Origin: Thalassia testudinum
Lineage: Eukaryota; Streptophyta; Magnoliopsida; Alismatales; Hydrocharitaceae
Assembly: GCA_037157565.1 (NCBI GenBank)
Contig: JAZHRO010000003.1
Coordinates: 69,380,501-69,444,500 of the forward strand
DNA: 64,000 bases
Direction of reading: 5' to 3'
The position numbers and the translations under genes are program-made. Under the pieces are notes generated by a model that saw nothing but the letters and a program-made list of their open reading frames with translations, had not been told where the DNA came from and did no database searches. Position 1 is the first letter of the stretch. The number at the start of each line of letters is the position of its first letter. Shown in pieces: positions 58,904 through 64,000 of this stretch.

Positions 58904-60560
58904 ATGGAAACACAACAAAATAGGTTCACTGACCCTTCTACTTCCACCTCTAACCCCACCACTATCCCTAATTCTAACCCTTCCACCCAAAACCCACCCA
59001 CCATTAACTTCCCACACTTGGAGCTCCCTAATCTTGTGTTGCCCCAAACACAACATCAAGACCCCCTACCTGATCTTTTAAAATTGATGGCCGAGCAGAT
59101 TAATAAATTAAATTCCAATAAACAAACATCGACTAGGAACATCCAAAACCTAGCCAATGCAAGGCCAAACCCACCACCCCGTCAGTAGCCTGTTGTTCCT
59201 CTAAAAGATTTCTATGATCCGTCTTATTAAGAGGAATGACCAGGGGTGGTCATAACGGAGGGGGACTTTGGGATCAAGCCTGCTGTCTTGAACCTAATTA
59301 AACACTTTCATGGCCTTCTTAGGGAAGACCCTTTCAGCCACCTTGAAGAGCTAACTCTTCTTGCACAGACAACCCGTTCCCGAAATATGCAAGAAGACAT
59401 ATGGCTGATGCGGCTTTTTCCATTATCTCTTAAAGATAAGGCCGCTTATTGGTTCAGAACCATTGGCCGACCCATCACAACTTGGCCTCAGCTCAAGAGC
59501 ACCTTCCTCAAGAAATTCTTTCCCATAGGTCATACCAATTCCTTGTGAAGATCTATTACGACCTTTCACCAAAAATCTGGTGAAACTTTCCATGATTCTT
59601 GGGAAAGATTTCAAGATCTTTTAAGAAGTTTCCCGCACCATGAGATTCCTTTATGGCAGCTTGTGCAAATCTTCTATCATGGATTAGAAGATCAAATCCG
59701 ACATTTTGTCGACGCCTCGTGTGGTGGCAACTTCTTAAATAAAGATGCTGAAAGTGCCTACGACCTGTTTGAAGAAATGAGTGAAAACTCATTTAATCAA
59801 GATTCCATGAACATATTTTGCAAAACCCAAAACCCACAGTTCGGTTTTCATGAAATGGGCACTCAATCTATCCCTGTCACCCAAGACGATCTTCAATTGA
59901 TCTCTCAAAAACTCTACCAGATGCATATTAATCAAAAGAAAATTGAGGAAAGACTGGCCACATCGACCCAAGCTCCACACCCACATCTAACCCAACCTAA
60001 CTTTCCACGAAGAGAAAATTTGTACAATCTCAACACTACTCCTGCTGATTATTCTGAGGTTGCCCACGATTCACTGGGGAATTACAACTATCCAGATCTT
60101 AACCCCACTCAAAATATTTCTGCCATCTAGGAGCCCTTTAAAAATTCTTCCAATTGGAAAAATTACTCGAACTACTCCTAGAATAATCAAGTTTCTTCCC
60201 AACCATATCATTTTAATGGGTATGGGCCGAATCGAAACTTCCATCCTAGGCCATCCCAACAAGACATCAATGCCCAGATGATGCAAACCCTTCAGGAAAT
60301 GCAAACAAAAATGACGGAAAGTAACCCGCACCATCACAAATCTGAACAATCAGATTGGGGTTACTCCCATGCAAAGACGTGCAAGACATCTTCCGTCTCA
60401 ACCCCTGCCCAACCCTAATCACGAAGGGAACCATTATACGGGCAGAACTCCACACTATCCAAATCAGCCTCCTCCTAATCCACCACACTCAGTAGTCGCC
60501 CAGGTTTCCGCAATCATAGGCCCCCCCACCTCCTCCAAATAATAATCCGACTACACATGC
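58904..60560 (+). pseudogene. E4 gag, decayed by in-frame stops
   Basis: ATG at 58904 (METQQNRF). One frame is followed to 60130 with in-frame stops at 59186, 59228, 59237, 59546 and 60128, then a frame shift. Order: Pro/Asn/Thr-rich N-terminus; gag core with FSHLEELTLLAQ (59334-59370), AAYWFRTIGRPITTW and LKKFFPIGHTNSL; the C-terminal core IFYHGLEDQIRHFVDASCGG; a Gln-rich coiled stretch; then an Asn/Tyr/His-rich tail. Most stops could come from CAG or CGA by C to T change. Family: retrotransposon gag of Athila-type gypsy elements. Confidence 0.82.
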
Positions 60561-60894
60561 AGTTACTTTGAGGAGTGGGAAAACCACCGCTGATCCCGGG
60601 CCTTCACACAAACCTGGTGATATACCTGTGCAAACTGACTCCTTACCCCCCCATCAAGAAGAAAAAGAAATACAAAAATCTCAAGACAAGATTCCTGCCC
60701 CTTTCCCACAAGCTCTCTACCCCACCACCACCAAAAAAAAGAAATCTGAACCCACTACAGAAGAACTCATGGATCTATTTGGGCAAGTTCATATCAATAT
60801 TCCTCTCCTAGATGCCATCAAATATATACCTGCCTATGCCAAATTTTTGAAGGAGATTTGTACTCCTAAAAGGCAGGCCAAAAATCTAAGATAG
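60561..60894 (+). pseudogene. E4 gag-protease linker
   Basis: Open from 60568 with the conserved QVHINIPLLDAIKYIPAYA segment (60784-60840) and FLKEICTPKRQ. An in-frame TAG at 60892 separates it from the protease; the frame is otherwise continuous. The equivalent in E1 is at 5607-5770. Confidence 0.75.
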
Positions 60895-61860
60895 GTGCAT
60901 CTTTCGGAGACAGTAAGCTCTGTCATACAGAGTAAGCTGCCTCCTAAGATGAAAGATCCGGGGGAACCATTAATTTCTGTAATTATTGATGACACTACAT
61001 TTAATCGCACCCTACTTGATCTTGGTGCCTCAGTTAATATTATTCCTACGAGTTTATTCGAAGAATTTCATATCGGTGAATTAAAACCCGTCGAGGTTAC
61101 CCTGCAATTAGCCGACCGATCTACAATCAAACCACGTGGGATTATCGAGGATGTTTTAGTCAAGGTCCAGAATTGTGTCTTCCCTGCAGACTTTCTGGTT
61201 CTTGACATTGAGGCACCTGAATCATTACTGGACTCCCCAATAATCCTTGGAAGCCCTTTTTTGGCCACTGCAAAGGCAAATATCAATTGCCACACAGGCA
61301 AAATGGATATCAACTGTGCTAGCCAAACTATCACTTTAGATATTTTTAAATCCTCCAGGAGATTCCATGATGATAACTTCTTTGAGGACTCAGATACTAA
61401 AATTTCCAATATGGTGGAGGAGACAATGTTAATAGATACACTTACCGACCATAATTTTTTTGAGGACTCTGATTCAGAATCAGTGGTCGACGAAATCTGT
61501 GATCTGGAGACTTGCCTTGACCCCAAATTTATTCCTGATACACACCCTAAATACCCTAACCCACCCACTATTCACACACCTAATTTTTCCACACTAACTT
61601 CACCCAATCCTCACCATTCCTTCCCCGACTCCTTTCTTACGAACTTGCCACCAACCCCGCCCGATTTTGGCATCCAACCTGATTTAAAACCATGGCCAGA
61701 CTCGGGCTACACTTATCATTTTCCATCCAACTTTGATCCCAATATTGCTTCTAATCACTTTTCTAGGGATCTAGAAGAAGACACCTTTTTTGCGGGCATC
61801 CAAGTGTCCAATTATTTACATGATTTTCCGTCTTCCGTGCATACCTTCACGCCCGGTTGA
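60895..61860 (+). pseudogene. E4 aspartic protease with acidic C-terminal extension, no RT follows
   Basis: The frame continues from gag after the TAG; a GTG at 60895 is not a real start. Aspartic protease: LPPKMKDPG, active site DLGAS (residues 42-46), flap region, and ILGSPFLATAKANINC (about 121-136). After about residue 160 an acidic tail follows (DNFFEDSD, repeated as DHNFFEDSD), then a Pro/His/Phe-rich C-terminus, ending at 61860. In E1/E3 the RT would follow a linker at this point; here the ORF simply ends and GGGAGGTAACCCA appears 23 bp later. Confidence 0.85.
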
Positions 61861-62304
61861 ATGGCATAAAAGATAGCATTGGATGGGAGGTAACCCATCA
61901 TTTTTTCTTGCTTTCCTTTTTTCTTCATTTTCTAGGTTTTGATCATCCTAAACCCGACCATTCTTCACTAAGGTGATCCCTTTTCCCTCCTAATGCATGA
62001 GGACATGGCATATCTTAAGCATGGGGGGTGTTTTTAAAATTTGATGACCGATTTAGGATTTTCAAAACCTAAAAACATGCATTTTTCTTTAATTTATTTC
62101 CTGCTTGCATAGCCAAAAAAAATAAATAAATAAATAAAAAATAAAAAATAGAAAATGTCGAAAACTTTTTGAGGAAAAATTTTGAAATCGGGATTAAGGT
62201 CGAAAAATTCACTTTTGGTACAATGGGATTTAATCTTTAACAAACTAAGGATGAGGATATGGATCTAATCATTAGAATCCAGGGTCTATTTTAGACTAAT
62301 CAGA
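61861..62304 (+). other. E4 3' untranslated region, truncated
   Basis: TGGGAGGTAACCCA (61884-61897) and an ATGAGGACATGG...AAGCATGGGGGG module (61996-62030) are shared with E1, E3 and E5. In those elements about 1.4 kb more precede the terminal polypurine tract; here sequence changes after about 300 bp. An A-rich stretch occurs at 62113-62160. Confidence 0.7.
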
Positions 62305-62379
62305 TATCCTTCTCTAAAATGGAGGGTATTCTCGCCTGTCACGCGGGCGACCCGGGTTCGTTCCCCGGCAACGACACCA
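62305..62379 (+). pseudogene. tRNA-Asp(GUC)-derived sequence ending in CCA, joined to an LTR
   Basis: Aligned without gaps to plant tRNA-Asp, the sequence is similar from about 62320 to the CCA at 62377-62379. It shows the anticodon stem-loop GCCTGTCACGC, the T-arm CCGGGTTCGTTCCCCGG and the acceptor 3' strand CAACGAC. The first 15 nt do not match, so it is probably a 5'-truncated copy. CCA is not encoded in plant tRNA genes, so the source looks like mature tRNA. Nucleotide 58, normally A (m1A58), is T at 62361. After CCA comes AAAAG and the inverted LTR at 62385, exactly the spacer between PBS and LTR at 57217-57222. It is not expected to work as a tRNA gene because the D-arm and 5' acceptor strand are lost. 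Confidence 0.8.
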
Positions 62380-62384
62380 AAAAG

Positions 62385-64000
62385 TGATGGCGATTTTACG
62401 CAGTTTGTTAATTACGTCGTTGTAATGCGCAAAACCGATCAACTCTTAAATTTATTAACCTAGATAGGGGAGTATGTAGGGTCGTCCAAGGAGGCCAATT
62501 ATTTGCAAAATTAATCCTCTTGCTTACAAATAGATCTCAACTTTCTTTTTGGTATTTTAAATATGTAATTTTTTTGTTTTGAAAAGACTAGGGCAAAACG
62601 TGAATTGTAACGGAAAGTACTAACACCTACAATTGCTTAACTAAAACTTAAAAGATAGAAATATCTTCTTCCTAAGCTGACTCTAGGCAATTGGAGGCCT
62701 AGAGTAATTAGGAAGAAGAGATGAAACAAGTGCTAGAACCAAAAATAACAATTGCAATAAAAAGCTAAAAGAAGGCAATTTAATTGACTAGAATTGGTGT
62801 TCTTTTCAAGGACAAGTAGAGGAATGCTTCCACTAAAAAAAAAAAAACCTAAAAGCAAGAAAAGAAACACAAATCCTCTTGCAAAAATGGTGAAAAAGGG
62901 AGTCTTCTTGCTCCAAGCCTAGCTGCTCCATGGCTTGAAAAGAGGGCCTCCTTCTTCTCCTTCCTTGAGAGCTCCTCCAAGGTGGAAGCTACCACCTTCA
63001 ATGCTCTCCTCCAAGGGGGGGGGGACATGCACCACCCTCAAGAGCTCCTCAAAGATGGCGTGGACCACCTTCAAAATCTCCTCCAAAGATCTTCCTTGCC
63101 TGGCTTCTCCTTTGGCTGGCGTGACCCAAGAGAGAAGGGAAGAGGGGAAGGCACCAAGGGGACAGAATATCCCCTTAATCTTCTTCTTCTTCTTCTCTCT
63201 TGGACGTGGGCTTCTAGGTGGAATATGAGAGTGAATTTGCTAGCCAAGGATGCCTTGAATGGTGGTGGGTAGTGGTCTTTTTATAGGGTAGGATGGGGGG
63301 TTAAGGTGCCCCTTGAAATGGAGGGCTAGGATGGAAGGATGGAGGTGGTTGGTGATCCTATGGCCAAGGGTATCTGGCACCAACCCAAGAGGTGTTAAAT
63401 GGGGTGGTTATGGTGGTGTTGGTGGCTTTTGGTGGTGGAGAGACACCACCATTTTGGCGCCAACCTAGGGTCTTCTAGAAGGGGGGTTAGGTGGATGGTG
63501 GAGATGGATTTAAGGAGAGGTGTATGGTGGAGATGAAGGGGGTTTTTGGAGGGAAAAGTGGCACCATCAACGGGGTGCTTAGGGTGGTTTTGGCACCACT
63601 TTTAGGTGTCTTTTGGAGGTGGTGGGTAGGCTAGGTTGGTGCCAAGTAGGTTAGCTTATGTGGAGCTTAGGTGGAGCTAGTTGGGTGGAGTTAGGTGGGT
63701 ATTTGGGGTGGTACAAGCCAAGGAAGTTGGAGCATAGCTAACCTAAGCTAAGCTAAGCTAGCTTAGCTAATGGAGGAGTAGAGGAGAGGGTGTTGGAGCT
63801 AGGTTTTGGAGGGAGGAGCTGAGGAGAAGAAGTCTGGAGCTGAAACTGGTGCTGGCTGCTGCTGAAGAGGCTGGCATGGAGCTACTCTAGCTGGCTTAGC
63901 TTGCTAGTTCTTTGCTTGCTGCTAAGCCAAGCTAAAGTGAGCTAGCTTCTATCATAATGAGTTGAGGTGAGCTAGGTCAGGTGCTTCTAGGGAGGATCAA
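62385..64000 (-). repeat. E4-family LTR in inverted orientation, runs off the window
   Basis: Begins TGATGGCGATTTTACG, the reverse complement of the E4 LTR end, and matches 57216 back to about 55600 with few differences. It includes the TATA box (63278-63285, minus strand) and the start of the AGCT-rich tract (from about 63725). Because it extends past R-U5 into U3, it is more than a strong-stop copy. Confidence 0.92.

Larger units (their letters stand above)
54987..62304 (+). mobile_element. E4: non-autonomous Athila-related element with gag and protease only, abnormal 3' end
   Basis: 5' LTR (54987-57216), tRNA-Asp PBS (57222-57239), long leader, gag (58904-60560), protease (60895-61860) and a short 3' untranslated region. 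No RT, RNase H or integrase is present. After the first polypurine-type motif at about 62020 only 300 bp follow before a tRNA-like sequence and an LTR in opposite orientation. A normal 3' LTR is absent. E4 is inserted in the E3 protease. Confidence 0.85.

Noticed and set aside
62305..62379. A functional tRNA-Asp gene
   Set aside because: CCA is present, the first 15 nt do not pair with the acceptor 3' strand, and the T-loop base 58 is changed. A primer-derived copy explains these better.

Overview
This is a repeat-dominated stretch of a flowering-plant nuclear genome. One apparently intact gene, a five-exon cationic amino acid transporter with GC-rich exons, sits among nested LTR retrotransposons and old LINE debris. 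The GC-rich exons and the mix of Athila-type Ty3/gypsy and Sirevirus-type Ty1/copia elements would suit a monocot, but I cannot name the species.

Layout. (1) 1-31052 is one minus-strand Athila-like element (E1), broken up by later insertions: partial 3' LTR (1-512), decayed integrase/RNase H/RT/protease (2264-5606), gag (17390-19157), primer-binding site (20246-20263) and 5' LTR (20267-31052). A Sirevirus-like gag-only element (E2, 5771-17389) split its gag-pol. E2 has three LTRs and two gag copies between GGATG target-site duplications, and its second gag is split by a 2277-bp solo LTR (12178-14454). The E1 5' LTR is split by a complete non-autonomous element (E5, 21581-29629, duplication AGTTG) whose only ORF encodes an acidic protein without a recognised retroviral domain. 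(2) 31053-32640 holds an unrelated integrase scrap and degenerate telomere-like sequence. (3) 32690-36089 is the transporter gene, minus strand. (4) 36138-42490 is intergenic DNA with two LINE remnants. (5) 42491-54986 is a second Athila-like element (E3), same family as E1, its 3' LTR split by a second Sirevirus-like element (E2', 43996-48916). (6) From 54987 a gag-protease-only element (E4, PBS for tRNA-Asp) interrupts the E3 protease. Where its 3' LTR is expected there is instead a tRNA-Asp-like sequence ending in CCA, joined through the normal 5-nt spacer to the LTR in inverted orientation (62385 to the window end).

How the parts relate. E1 and E3 have or had RT and integrase. E2, E2', E4 and E5 have none that I can see and presumably moved in trans. 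E1, E3, E5 and E4 share short non-coding 3' modules, which fits cross-mobilisation. The most unusual object is the tRNA/LTR junction at 62305-62385. Its one T-loop mismatch with tRNA-Asp is at nucleotide 58, the m1A58 site where reverse transcriptase normally stops. This suggests a reverse-transcribed mature primer tRNA fixed in the genome.
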